A stretch of 58,487 nt of DNA from Chitinophagaceae bacterium (GCA_947380605.1 CANCRO010000004.1:1-58487), one strand, 5' to 3'. Positions 19,048 through 27,195 are shown, counted from the first letter of the stretch. Numbers and translations: made by a program. Notes: generated by a model not told the origin, from the sequence alone.

Positions 19048-19490
19048 AGAGATAGTTTGACTTAATATGCTCTAAGATGTAATATGGTTATGTTGAATAA
19101 TTTATTCATTTTGATTTCAATTCTAAGGTAAATGCATTAAAAGTTACTTGAGCGGCTTAAGCCAGTGGGGTATTATTAAACCATTAATACATCATTTAGG
19201 GTATAGGAAATTCAAGATAAATAATTAAGTTGTGTTAGGTAGAGGAGTTTTTTAGATATCCGGTCACTTTTTGGTAAAAAGCATGCATGATTTGGGAGAA
19301 TTGGAGTCATTTGATGGCTGGTATAAGCAAGTTAAGTGCGACCATAATAAGCCATAAAACTGCTTGGGTAAATCGACAAATAATTAAATCATACGCTAGA
19401 AATTACCAACAATAAAAAAATGTTTCAAATTATTCTTTTTTTTTAGAATTTTTTCCCAATATTTGCATACTATAATTAGCGAAAAAATAA
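19048..19490. other. Intergenic gap at the left edge of the restriction island
   Basis: About 440 bp of AT-rich DNA without ORFs or strong hairpins. GC drops here from the 15.7-19 kb gene set to the restriction-modification genes, so an insertion boundary probably lies within it. I saw no obvious direct repeat with the right side (23.8-24.1 kb). The last 25 bp carry the methyltransferase control box. Confidence 0.5.
19466..19480 (+). promoter_or_regulatory. Control box of the methyltransferase gene
   Basis: CATACTATAATTAGC ends 10 nt before the methyltransferase ATG. The 13-nt core CATACTATAATTA recurs exactly on the minus strand at 23794-23806, 14 nt before the XRE controller start, and with one change at 23839-23851. 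It fits a controller-protein (C-box) operator. Since it contains TATAAT, it could also be the shared core promoter. Confidence 0.6.
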
Positions 19491-22010
19491 ATGAATACTA
19501 CGGAACTGATACTTGAGCATTACCTTAAAAAAAATGGCGTAAATATTAAAGTTGCTGATTATGTGAAAGTCATTCCCGTAAATAATGAATTTTATGAAAA
19601 TCTGAATGATGCTTTATTTGATAATATAATTGTTGACGGATTTAATGGTTTTTCTGAGGACGTAAAATACATTTCGAGCTATGTCACTGACAATTTTAAA
19701 ATCTTCTATGGAAGAAGGGAAAAAACTATTATTAAAAAAGTCCTAGATTATGAATGTTATGAATTACTATCTTCAATTAATACTAATTCAATAAAAAAAA
19801 TTGATTTAAAAAAAATAATAAAAAATCAACGTTCTAATAGTTACGAAAAACTTATTTCTTGTAAAGTAGATTATTTTGATAATCTTAAACGAGAAATATC
19901 AGAAAAAAACATTGATAGAATATCAGATTACATTAACTTTTTGTATTCCAAAGCATTAATTCATAATGAATTCAAAAAAAGAAGCGTTTATGAAATATTT
20001 TGTGAAAATGAAGCTGTTTTAATAAAAGACACAAATAAAGAAAACTTAAAACATTTTAAAAACATTTGTCTAAAAAACAAAACGAAAATAGTTTACACAG
20101 CGGCAGTTGAGTTATTTAATAAGTTATATCAAAAAGAAATATTAGATAATGGTGCAAAGTTAAACGAAGTAATTGCTATCAATTTAGACCAAAAAACATT
20201 TACCTCTTTTAACTCAAAAGATGAATTTATGTCTTACGTTTTGGGTTTATTTAGCAATATTTATAAAGAACTTCAAAACCACAGAACACTTATTATTAAA
20301 ATAGAAAATATAATCTTTAAAGGAGTAAATATTAAATGGGAATTATATTCATATTTAACTATTTATGCAGAAAACTTTATCCACTATTACGAGGATCGAC
20401 AATATTTCAAGCCAGAAGAAATATGTCTTGATTTTATAGAACACAAATATAGGGTATTGCCAACAGAAGAAATTAAAGAATTATTAAAGAAATATTTTAA
20501 AGGCGGATTGGAATTCAAAGCACTCTCAGAAGTAATTAATTTAAATATACCTAAGAGCGAAATTGACTTTTTTAAAAAAGTGCATAATGGCTTTCAGTTT
20601 ATTGATTGTTTAATAATAAAATCAGAAAATATTTTCCCGAATTCTGAAGAAATAAAATTCATAGAAAACAAAAATGAATTATTATTAGTTTTTTCAAAGC
20701 ATGAAATTGACGACAGAAAAATACCTTGTCCTGTTTGTGCATCTCTTAAGATATCCGGTAATTCTTATCCTTCAGTTGGCATTAAAAGCTGGGAATGTAA
20801 GAATGATTTATGTTCCGAACGAAGCAAGACAAATAGGGGGAAAAGATATTCTTCTAGAAGTAATGATATGCAAACAGGAGTTTCTGAAGAGAATGAATAT
20901 AATTTAATTAGTAAAGATTTAATTGCAAAATGGCGTAAGGATATTATTTCAGAGACTTCAGCTAAAACTCTTTTCGAAATGACAATCAAATATTTTTCAT
21001 ATCAAGGGGGTAATATTTTATTTTTGAATTTCAATCTTAAGTCATATGAAATACCAAATGATTTAAATAAAAGCAGAAACATTACTTTTAATAGTTTATT
21101 AGAAAAATACCCGTTTAATGAAATTGAAAAAAACACCTTTTCATTATTTCTTAAAAGTGAGTTACTGTCCAAATTTATATATAATAACGACATAGAAATA
21201 AAAAATAAAAACATTGATTTAAATAAAATTGAAAAATATAAAATTGTCAATTCTGATTGTTTATCGTATTTAAGAACATTACCTGCTAATTCTATTGGGC
21301 ATATGGTTACTTCACCACCATATTATAATGCACGGGAATATTCACAGTGGAAGAACTTATATAATTACTTAAATGACATGTACAAAATATGTTTAGCAAG
21401 TTTTGATGCATTAAAACCAGGCGGTGTATTTTTCTACAACATTGGTGACATATTTGACAATCCAAATACAATAGTTAAATCTAAAATGGGTGAAAAAAGA
21501 TTAGCACTTGGCGCATACTTAATTCTTTTGTTTAAGAGCGCAGGTTTTGAACTATTAGACAACATTATCTGGGATAAAGGAGAAACCCAAAGTAATAGGC
21601 ATAAAAATGATGGGAATTTTACACCGTATTATCAACGCCCGGCAAATTGCTACGAACATATGTTTATTTTTAAAAAGCCCGGCAAACTTTCAGTTTCCAC
21701 TTTACCATTTTTAAATGAAAACATACAAAAATTTTCTCCTGTAATAAAAATAAATAGCAAAGGCGAAAACCTATTTGGCCATACAGCTCCTTATCCGCCA
21801 GAACTTCCCTTCATTTCAATAAAAACATTTACGAATGAAGGCGAGATAGTTTTTGATCCTTTCTTAGGAAGCGGTACATCTGTTTATACAGCCGTAATAA
21901 ATAAACGAAAAGGTTTAGGTACTGAAATGGATAAAGTTTATTATGAATTATCAAATAAGTTTATAAAAAATAGAATTAAAGAAGCTGTACAACTAAAATT
22001 ATCAGTCTGA
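19491..22010 (+). CDS. Beta-class DNA (N4-cytosine or N6-adenine) methyltransferase
   Basis: 839 residues. The catalytic motif IV TSPPYYNAREYS is near 605 and the AdoMet motif DPFLGSGTSVYTA near 788. Motif IV before motif I is the beta-class order used by N4mC/N6mA restriction methyltransferases. The methyltransferase domain takes only the last ~270 residues. The first ~560 are a long lysine- and asparagine-rich extension with a zinc ribbon (CPVC near 412 and CKNDLC about 30 residues later), perhaps for target recognition. It is convergent with the nuclease operon ending at 22020. A control box before the ATG matches that of the controller gene. Extreme AT content points to horizontal transfer. 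Confidence 0.88.
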   Translation: MNTTELILEHYLKKNGVNIKVADYVKVIPVNNEFYENLNDALFDNIIVDGFNGFSEDVKYISSYVTDNFKIFYGRREKTIIKKVLDYECYELLSSINTNSIKKIDLKKIIKNQRSNSYEKLISCKVDYFDNLKREISEKNIDRISDYINFLYSKALIHNEFKKRSVYEIFCENEAVLIKDTNKENLKHFKNICLKNKTKIVYTAAVELFNKLYQKEILDNGAKLNEVIAINLDQKTFTSFNSKDEFMSYVLGLFSNIYKELQNHRTLIIKIENIIFKGVNIKWELYSYLTIYAENFIHYYEDRQYFKPEEICLDFIEHKYRVLPTEEIKELLKKYFKGGLEFKALSEVINLNIPKSEIDFFKKVHNGFQFIDCLIIKSENIFPNSEEIKFIENKNELLLVFSKHEIDDRKIPCPVCASLKISGNSYPSVGIKSWECKNDLCSERSKTNRGKRYSSRSNDMQTGVSEENEYNLISKDLIAKWRKDIISETSAKTLFEMTIKYFSYQGGNILFLNFNLKSYEIPNDLNKSRNITFNSLLEKYPFNEIEKNTFSLFLKSELLSKFIYNNDIEIKNKNIDLNKIEKYKIVNSDCLSYLRTLPANSIGHMVTSPPYYNAREYSQWKNLYNYLNDMYKICLASFDALKPGGVFFYNIGDIFDNPNTIVKSKMGEKRLALGAYLILLFKSAGFELLDNIIWDKGETQSNRHKNDGNFTPYYQRPANCYEHMFIFKKPGKLSVSTLPFLNENIQKFSPVIKINSKGENLFGHTAPYPPELPFISIKTFTNEGEIVFDPFLGSGTSVYTAVINKRKGLGTEMDKVYYELSNKFIKNRIKEAVQLKLSV

Positions 22011-22019
22011 AATCCTTTC

Positions 22020-22670
22020 TCAAATAATATTCTTTATCAATTTTGACATGCTGCTATACTTATACTCAATTTGATCAATTTTTAAATCTGATGTAAGTTC
22101 TGTAATAAAAGCATAAACAAGTTCATTTATATCAATATGTTTTTTTAATATTAAAATATCTCCAAAATCAAAATAACTATTAATCCTTAAATAATAGTCT
22201 TTAAAATTGGTTTCTTCATTATCATTAAAGACAAATATCTTAAAAGAACGGTATGTGTTTTCAGGTGATCCACATTTTATACAATACATTTGCGAAAGTG
22301 ATTGGGACGAATCTAAATCAAAAACACCTTTTTCAGTTATTGAGAAAGATTTTAATACATCATCTGTATTAGTTAGGCATTCCTTATTAACGCATGCTTT
22401 AATCAATTTAGATTCTGAATCTTTACAAGAACATTTAATAGTTGAATTTGTAATTGAATATTTTTTTCCACATGATGTACATACATAAAGATAATAATTT
22501 ATTTCCCCACAAAAATAACATTCATTTAAAGATGTATGCCAAAAAGCTTTACATGCTGCACATACTAACTTTTCTACAATAAAGCAATCTTCATCGTTGT
22601 CAGGGAAATAAACATTTACATCCTCTGAAATAAAAGCATAAGCGATTGATTTAATATCTTTACTCTTCAT
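22020..22670 (-). CDS. Cysteine-rich (multiple zinc ribbon) protein of the restriction operon
   Basis: 216 residues with at least four CxxC-type pairs: CAACKAFW, CYFCGE, CTSCGKKY and YCIKCGSP, plus CSCKD and a further Cys pair, so several zinc ribbons are likely. It is the last gene of the minus-strand operon XRE controller - nuclease - this gene, and its start overlaps the nuclease stop by 11 bp, implying translational coupling. No family is recognised. A role as nuclease partner or DNA-specificity subunit is an inference from position. Confidence 0.65.
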   Translation of the reverse strand: MKSKDIKSIAYAFISEDVNVYFPDNDEDCFIVEKLVCAACKAFWHTSLNECYFCGEINYYLYVCTSCGKKYSITNSTIKCSCKDSESKLIKACVNKECLTNTDDVLKSFSITEKGVFDLDSSQSLSQMYCIKCGSPENTYRSFKIFVFNDNEETNFKDYYLRINSYFDFGDILILKKHIDINELVYAFITELTSDLKIDQIEYKYSSMSKLIKNII

Positions 22671-23580
22671 TAAATGATAGGCCTTTAAATTTTACAAAAT
22701 ATCCTTCTTCAATACTTTTTCTTAATGTATCCGTAGTTTCAGAAATGATTCCCATACGTGAATTCTCTCTATTTGTAACTATATTCCTTTTACCACTAGA
22801 ATTAATTGAAAGATTTTTAATAACATTTTCAAGTATAATATTTTTAATAGATATCTCTTTTTCAGAATCAATATTATCATTTCTGCCACGACTATAGTTG
22901 TAAAACAATTCAAATTTTAATTGCTGAGTCATTGTTACAAAAGAACCTAATTCTAAATCAATTTTAGGATTTGTAATTCCTCTTAAACCGATTTCGTTTA
23001 AAAAGTTATTAAATGAAATACCTGACCAACTCCATTTGTTTTGTTCATCTCTCTTTAATGAATTTTGTTTGTTATTTCCTTTTCTGAAAGATGGTGTACT
23101 AAAATGTGACTTCCCAATATTTTCATTTTCTGAAAATAATTTTAAATATTCATATGTATTAATAAAAAGAAAGTCTTTAGAATAATCTGAATACAACAGA
23201 AAAACATGCCTTGGATCTGTCCTAATATCTTTAGATTTTAAAGTAAATCCAAATGAACTATTATTTTCATCTCCTTTTATTTCTCTAGTTTTTACTTGAA
23301 TAAATCTTTTAATATAAACAAGATCTGAATTACATTTTTGACATTTAGCTGATGTTTGCTTATCATATAAATCCTCAAAGCATACTTTACATACTGCCTT
23401 AGTCGCTATTAAGTCAATTCCTGTATCATTAAAAGGTCTATATACATTCCAACCCATTTCTTTCATGTTTTCTGTTACAAAATCTTCTGTAACATTTTTT
23501 TTATTGTGTTTTGAAAAATATTCTCCTTTGACATCTTCAAAAACATTTACTGGGAATGTAACATTTTTATAATCCATCAA
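22660..23580 (-). CDS. PD-(D/E)XK restriction endonuclease with zinc finger
   Basis: 306 residues. NDTGIDLIATKA (catalytic Asp56) and FIQVKTRE (Gln95-Val-Lys97) fit the PD-(D/E)XK pattern with Q in place of E, as in some restriction and DUF4365-like enzymes. Between them CKVC (64-67) and CQKC (80-83) form an inserted zinc finger. The rest is asparagine-rich with no clear motif. It overlaps the upstream controller gene by 14 bp and is convergent with the methyltransferase, so it most likely supplies the DNA-cleaving half of a type II restriction-modification system. The target site cannot be read from sequence. Confidence 0.78.
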   Translation of the reverse strand: MMDYKNVTFPVNVFEDVKGEYFSKHNKKNVTEDFVTENMKEMGWNVYRPFNDTGIDLIATKAVCKVCFEDLYDKQTSAKCQKCNSDLVYIKRFIQVKTREIKGDENNSSFGFTLKSKDIRTDPRHVFLLYSDYSKDFLFINTYEYLKLFSENENIGKSHFSTPSFRKGNNKQNSLKRDEQNKWSWSGISFNNFLNEIGLRGITNPKIDLELGSFVTMTQQLKFELFYNYSRGRNDNIDSEKEISIKNIILENVIKNLSINSSGKRNIVTNRENSRMGIISETTDTLRKSIEEGYFVKFKGLSFNEE

Positions 23581-23779
23581 ATAAAGTTTTTAGATTAATA
23601 TTTAAAGCCTTTGCAATTTTCTCAATGTTACTTAATGAAATATTCTTTTCCGCCCTCTCAATCATTCCAATATATGTTCTGTGAACATCAGCTTTATATG
23701 AAAACTGCTCTTGCGAAAGCCCTTTTTCAAGCCTCAACTCTCGAACTCTTTTACCGAATTTTATATTTATATTTGTCAT
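23567..23779 (-). CDS. XRE-family controller (C) protein
   Basis: 70 residues, nearly all a lambda-repressor-like helix-turn-helix: GKRVRELRLEKGLSQEQFSY, then ADVHRTYIGMIERAEKNISL and IEKIAKALNI. Size and position, directly before and overlapping the nuclease gene, match restriction-modification controller proteins, which delay nuclease expression until the methylase has acted. The presumed operators are the CATACTATAATTA boxes just upstream of it and upstream of the methyltransferase. Confidence 0.85.
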   Translation of the reverse strand: MTNINIKFGKRVRELRLEKGLSQEQFSYKADVHRTYIGMIERAEKNISLSNIEKIAKALNINLKTLFDGL

Positions 23780-23793
23780 AGAGTAAAAAATGA

Positions 23794-23851
23794 TAATTAT
23801 AGTATGTAAATTTGATTACTTTTTATTATACAGGCAACATACTATAGTTAG
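23794..23851. promoter_or_regulatory. Inverted pair of control boxes before the controller gene
   Basis: On the minus strand CATACTATAATTA (23794-23806) ends 14 nt before the controller ATG. A second copy with one change (CATACTATAGTTA, 23839-23851, plus strand) lies 32 bp upstream in inverted orientation. Together with the box at 19466 this gives one site before the methyltransferase and two before the controller-nuclease operon, a usual controller-protein layout. Confidence 0.6.
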
Positions 23852-24051
23852 CAAATATTTAGAGTGTAAGATGGCAGAATCTAACATGGGTTTTGTAAAA
23901 TTGACGGTTCAGTGCTACGCAGACATATTTGTGGTTAATCAAAGTTTGGTTCTCCTCATCAACATTTGCGGTAAAAATCTTCACCTTCGCCAAGTCCGAA
24001 AGTGTAAAGTGTAATCTATAATTTAATAAATATCCACCCCAAAGATCACCC

Positions 24052-24086
24052 CCTCCAATCCTTTACGGTCTGCCTACCTATGTTTG
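24052..24086 (+). promoter_or_regulatory. Composite promoter, copy D
   Basis: CCTCCAAT (24052-24059), 7 nt, GGTCT (24067-24071), 7 nt, TATGTTTG (24079-24086), which matches TAnnTTTG. The ATG at 24102 is 15 nt downstream. Confidence 0.75.
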
Positions 24087-24101
24087 TAAAAACATATACC
24101 C

Positions 24102-24923
24102 ATGGCAGTTAATTCATTACCAGAACTAGTAAAGCAAGTATTTATTGATAATGCAGTAATCCCCGAAGAGCTGGGCGAGATTGAAATCAACCATGGACTG
24201 AGGCTTCAGCGAATAGCCTGTTCAAGGTTTGATAGAAGGTGCGAATACGCAAAAGCCGGAAACACTTGGTTGTTGAACGAGCCACTAGGCTGGGGTTCCA
24301 GCTCCTTTACCGAAGCGGAGTATCCTCACCGTTGGGATATGCTCATTGATGGCTCAATGCTTTGTTTCCAACACCAATTTGTAGAAATGGTCTTTTATAC
24401 GGTAACCCAAATTGGCAGTAGCGAAAGGGCCGCCTTGCAAAAGCAACAGGCCGATCAGTTGGCGGATAATTCGCTAAGCGCTGAACTATTGCAGCGACTC
24501 ACCCAAGTATTGATTCACAAAATGTACCCCTACGGCAAACTGTTTTCCGGTGAGCTAGAAACTGTATATGGTGTTCACCTCAAAGAGATTAAAAGGGGAA
24601 TGCATATGAATATGCCCTTTAAACCCGGCTATGGAACAAGGGCCTGGGTGAAGGGGAGACCGCTATGTTGGGGATCCAATACAGGCTGGAACATCACCCA
24701 AGATTGTAAAATTGCCTGCTGCAGGGTAGACTATGACGACTACATTAATTTTGAGATAGAAATTCTCAGCCAAGCGGAGATAGAGGAATATAAGAAGCAA
24801 TTCAGCAAACCGGATGAGCAACTAGTAAACCGCCTAGCCACCCTGCAGCAAATGCACGAGAAGCAATTGATAAGCGAAGCAGAATATCAACAAAAGAAAA
24901 AGGAGATATTAGACTTGGTGTAG
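24102..24923 (+). CDS. Unknown protein with C-terminal SHOCT-like motif
   Basis: 273 residues, cytosolic. The body (about 1-225) has tryptophan- and cysteine-rich pieces such as LGWGSSSFTEAEYPHRWDML and KGRPLCWGSNTGWN with no known family. The last ~40 residues, LVNRLATLQQMHEKQLISE with AEYQQKKKEIL, match the SHOCT short C-terminal helical pair found on many otherwise unrelated bacterial proteins. It has the same composite promoter and GC style as the genes at 15778-19047 and was probably contiguous with them before the restriction island entered. Confidence 0.65.
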   Translation: MAVNSLPELVKQVFIDNAVIPEELGEIEINHGLRLQRIACSRFDRRCEYAKAGNTWLLNEPLGWGSSSFTEAEYPHRWDMLIDGSMLCFQHQFVEMVFYTVTQIGSSERAALQKQQADQLADNSLSAELLQRLTQVLIHKMYPYGKLFSGELETVYGVHLKEIKRGMHMNMPFKPGYGTRAWVKGRPLCWGSNTGWNITQDCKIACCRVDYDDYINFEIEILSQAEIEEYKKQFSKPDEQLVNRLATLQQMHEKQLISEAEYQQKKKEILDLV

Positions 24924-25009
24924 TAATATTTATTTATTCATATCCCAAATTCGCAGGATTTCACGTGTATCAAATTAGAATGTTAATATGAAATTCCGTG
25001 AACTCTTGT

Positions 25010-25029
25010 GATTTTTGGAAACAAAAATC
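25010..25029. repeat. Hairpin with GAAA tetraloop
   Basis: GATTTTTG (25010-25017) and CAAAAATC (25022-25029) form an 8-bp stem around GAAA, about 90 bp after the SHOCT gene. It could be its terminator. A second hairpin follows at 25066. Confidence 0.45.
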
Positions 25030-25065
25030 CAATACGTGATTTCACCGATTTTCAAGTGTTTACAT

Positions 25066-25096
25066 AGCGTTTTACGTGAAAACACGCAAAAACGCT
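25066..25096. repeat. Two-step hairpin
   Basis: The outer stem is AGCGTTTT (25066-25073) with AAAACGCT (25089-25096). The inner stem is CGTG (25075-25078) with CACG (25083-25086) around AAAA. Nearby TTTCACGTGTAT and ATACGTGATTTC motifs give the 24950-25100 stretch a repeat-like look. The function is unknown. Confidence 0.45.
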
Positions 25097-25258
25097 TAGG
25101 AAAATCTATATGGAAGTATTGAATTTGGTATTTCTGATCGAGGAAAAGCTGCTTTCTATCAGTGTCGTTTTAAGAAAGATTTTTAGAAACGCCATTTATT
25201 TTGATAGAATTTTCAGAAATTTCTTAAACCTGTTCAGTATTTGTTTCCCGCACCTTAT

Positions 25259-25316
25259 GGCAATTCAGCCGGTAAAAAGAACGTTCGAAGTGAATTCTTT
25301 CTCCCCAATTATTTTG
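25259..25316 (+). pseudogene. Fragment of a paralogue of the secreted protein at 42627
   Basis: About 57 bp align with 42903-42960, with a 23-nt exact match (25271-25293 against 42915-42937). In the matching frame it reads GKKNVRSEFFLPN against GKKNVRSDFFRPN. Upstream (25110-25190) another frame reads FGISDRGKAAFYQCRFKKDF and then stops. The stretch looks like decayed coding DNA rather than a live gene. A continuous ORF across it (25110-25319) uses a different frame and is judged spurious. Confidence 0.55.
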
Positions 25317-25433
25317 TAAGGTCTGGTAATAATTGAATTAAAGAATTTGATTTTGGAGGGATAGTGCCATAGTATAATTTAGTAGGGCAATTTAATGCTT
25401 GCTTGAATCGCAATTTAGATAGGTTGGCCATGT

Positions 25434-25715
25434 TTATAATTGAGTAGATGAATCAACTTTACTCCAGCTTATTCCATTTTCTGAGACGTAAATCTCATAT
25501 AAGTTTAAATTTGATTCGGCTTCGACTCTAACTTTTCTATAAATTTCATTAAACTCATCTTGACTGGGCAAGACTTTTCTAATATCTGGGTCAGAATCCA
25601 TTTCTCCATTATTAATTATTTTACCATTATAAGTTGTTATTACTTTAATTCTGGAAAATTCTGCTTGAGGTTGTCCAGCTATTTCAGCTAATATCTTTTG
25701 TAGTCCATTTTTCAT
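25434..25715 (-). CDS. Unknown 93-residue protein
   Basis: A small acidic protein beginning MKNGLQKILAEIAGQPQAEF, then VITTYNGKIINNG and a C-terminal YEIYVSENGISWSKV. No signal peptide or known motif. It has the reading quality of a real gene and is one of three short minus-strand genes (25434-26446) with unknown roles, possibly one transcription unit. Confidence 0.5.
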   Translation of the reverse strand: MKNGLQKILAEIAGQPQAEFSRIKVITTYNGKIINNGEMDSDPDIRKVLPSQDEFNEIYRKVRVEAESNLNLYEIYVSENGISWSKVDSSTQL

Positions 25716-25824
25716 TTTTTCAAAAATTAATATTTACACTAAAATATGAATATTATCTTCAATGTATTCTTTTTAATAAAAGAATACTAAATAAATAAAC
25801 CACCTCCAATACCTTGCGCTTTGC

Positions 25825-25944
25825 CTAGTCCCTGTTAAGTACTTTAACTTCTATCCCATCAACTAAACCGTCGCTTACAAACAATTTGAGATTTATAACT
25901 ATATCTTTATTATTACTAATTTCAACTATAAAACCTCTGTGCAT
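25825..25944 (-). CDS. Possible 39-residue small protein
   Basis: A minus-strand ATG (25942-25944) opens 39 codons reading MHRGFIVEISNNKDIVIN... and ending GIEVKVLNRD before TAG (25825-25827). The composition (alternating hydrophobic and charged residues, glycine turns) looks like a small beta-rich protein. It lies between two minus-strand genes with comparable gaps. It could be a chance ORF or an N-terminally truncated relic. Confidence 0.4.
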   Translation of the reverse strand: MHRGFIVEISNNKDIVINLKLFVSDGLVDGIEVKVLNRD

Positions 25945-25993
25945 TTTGGTTTATTTGAATTTAGAATTTTTGTGAACGTTCAAATTTAATTTA

Positions 25994-26446
25994 TTACATA
26001 AATGTATTATAGGCAACTATTATTCCCTTATTATTTAAAACCTCTGATTTGAAGTTATTGGTTATTTCATGATCTGCCATTTTAATAAAATTTATATCGG
26101 ATTCTTTAAATTCTCTAAACTTAATTTTACAAGCCTCCTTTCTTATTAGGTCTATTAAATTTTCATAGGATGAAAGCCATTCATTGTTTGATTCACATGC
26201 TCTTCTTATTGAGCAGGGACCCATTCGACTATCCAATTGATATTTCCGGTTGATTATATTAATTAATTTCCTTTCGAATGAATTTCCAGGAGAAGAAAAC
26301 TGATATCCTACATTTATACATAAATCAAAAAATTGTTCGATATATTTTGACGATTCCTCATTGGAGTTTAAAATATCCAAAGCATTCATATCAAATGGAC
26401 ACAACCATTTGTTTTCTATTAAATCTTCTATTAGCACTTTATTCAT
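25994..26446 (-). CDS. Unknown 150-residue protein
   Basis: A soluble protein beginning MNKVLIEDLIENKWLCPFDM. It has an aromatic, asparagine-rich middle and MGPCSIRRACESNNEW (about 80-95), and ends KGIIVAYNTFM. No family is recognised. Upstream on the same strand lies a non-coding gap of about 200 bp. Confidence 0.5.
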   Translation of the reverse strand: MNKVLIEDLIENKWLCPFDMNALDILNSNEESSKYIEQFFDLCINVGYQFSSPGNSFERKLINIINRKYQLDSRMGPCSIRRACESNNEWLSSYENLIDLIRKEACKIKFREFKESDINFIKMADHEITNNFKSEVLNNKGIIVAYNTFM

Positions 26447-26660
26447 CTTGTATATTTGCTAGTAACGGTTGATGTGTAATTTGATTGCTAAAAGTACCGA
26501 AAATGTCCTTATGATAGAATAAATTAACTTTAACTTACACCCAATTAAAACATCTCTGATTTTTAAAATATCATTTTGAGCAGATTTATATCCATTTTCT
26601 TAATTCACCAATAAGGACGAAAACTATTTTATAAAAATTGAATAAAAAGAGAGGTAGAAA

Positions 26661-27067
26661 ATGAGTAACAATTTTAAATTTAACCCAATTTTAGACCAAT
26701 TGTTGATCTATCTGAAGAAATAATAGATAGCGGCTATGAACTAATCATTCCTTATGCTGTTTTTGAAAATTATCGCTTTTCTGCAGAAATGACATTGTAT
26801 TGTCCTACTGGTGATTTTTTAAAAAATCCGGTAATGATGCATGCTTGGACAATAACAAACAATAATCAAATTGTAAAAAAGCAAACACATATAGTATCAA
26901 ATGAGTGGATTGAAGTAAACAACTTTTCCCAACCATCCTCTATTGATTGGCCCGATATCCAACAAGGTGATATTGAGAATTTTAAATATGATATGCTTTT
27001 TGTGGTGCAGCCAATGATGGGTAATGAATTACCTGAACTTGTTTTAGAATTTGAACTGAATAAATAA
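26661..27067 (+). pseudogene. Frameshifted small gene
   Basis: The ATG at 26661 reads MSNNFKFNPILD and then hits a stop. Shifting by one base at the CC of 26696-26697 restores PIVDLSEEIIDSGYELIIPY and continues without a stop to 27067 (ending LPELVLEFELNK). The most economical explanation is loss of one C (GACCCA to GACCA), so the gene is either a recent pseudogene or carries a sequencing error. The reading open from the internal ATG at 26789 is only its C-terminal two thirds. No family is recognised. Confidence 0.65.
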
Positions 27068-27195
27068 TGCAGGAAAAATTCAATTCTAAGGAAATCTAAC
27101 AGAAACTTGAATGGAGCGGTCTCGGCAGGGTAAAAAAGCACCCGCCCAAAGAAATCCAAATTATAGGCGCAGTTCCTAGTCATGGAGGTAAATAG
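27067..27195 (+). pseudogene. Short ORF with an in-frame stop, possible relic
   Basis: From ATG 27067 the frame reads MQEKFNSKEI, TAA (27097-27099), then continues in frame as QKLEWSGLGRVKK, HPPKEIQIIGAV and PSHGGK before TAG at 27193. The second part is GC-richer than its surroundings and protein-like, suggesting a decayed small gene. Evidence is weak. Confidence 0.25.

Larger units (their letters stand above)
23780..24101. other. Intergenic gap at the right edge of the restriction island
   Basis: It holds the controller operators (23794-23851) and composite promoter copy D (24052-24086). A short plus-strand ORF between them has no credible start or composition. GC rises again near 24040, so the right boundary of the island probably lies between 23860 and 24045. 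Confidence 0.5.

Noticed and set aside
23790..24014. Plus-strand ORF between the controller gene and the SHOCT gene
   Set aside because: It overlaps the controller operators, has no protein-like composition and no start preceded by a promoter box.
25110..25319. 69-codon ORF over the decayed paralogue
   Set aside because: The homology to the 42627 gene is in a different frame, so this frame is open by chance.
25801..25826. A fifth copy of the composite promoter
   Set aside because: CCTCCAAT is present (25803-25810) but the second box is GCTTT instead of GGTCT, there is no TAnnTTTG at the right distance, and no plus-strand gene follows.
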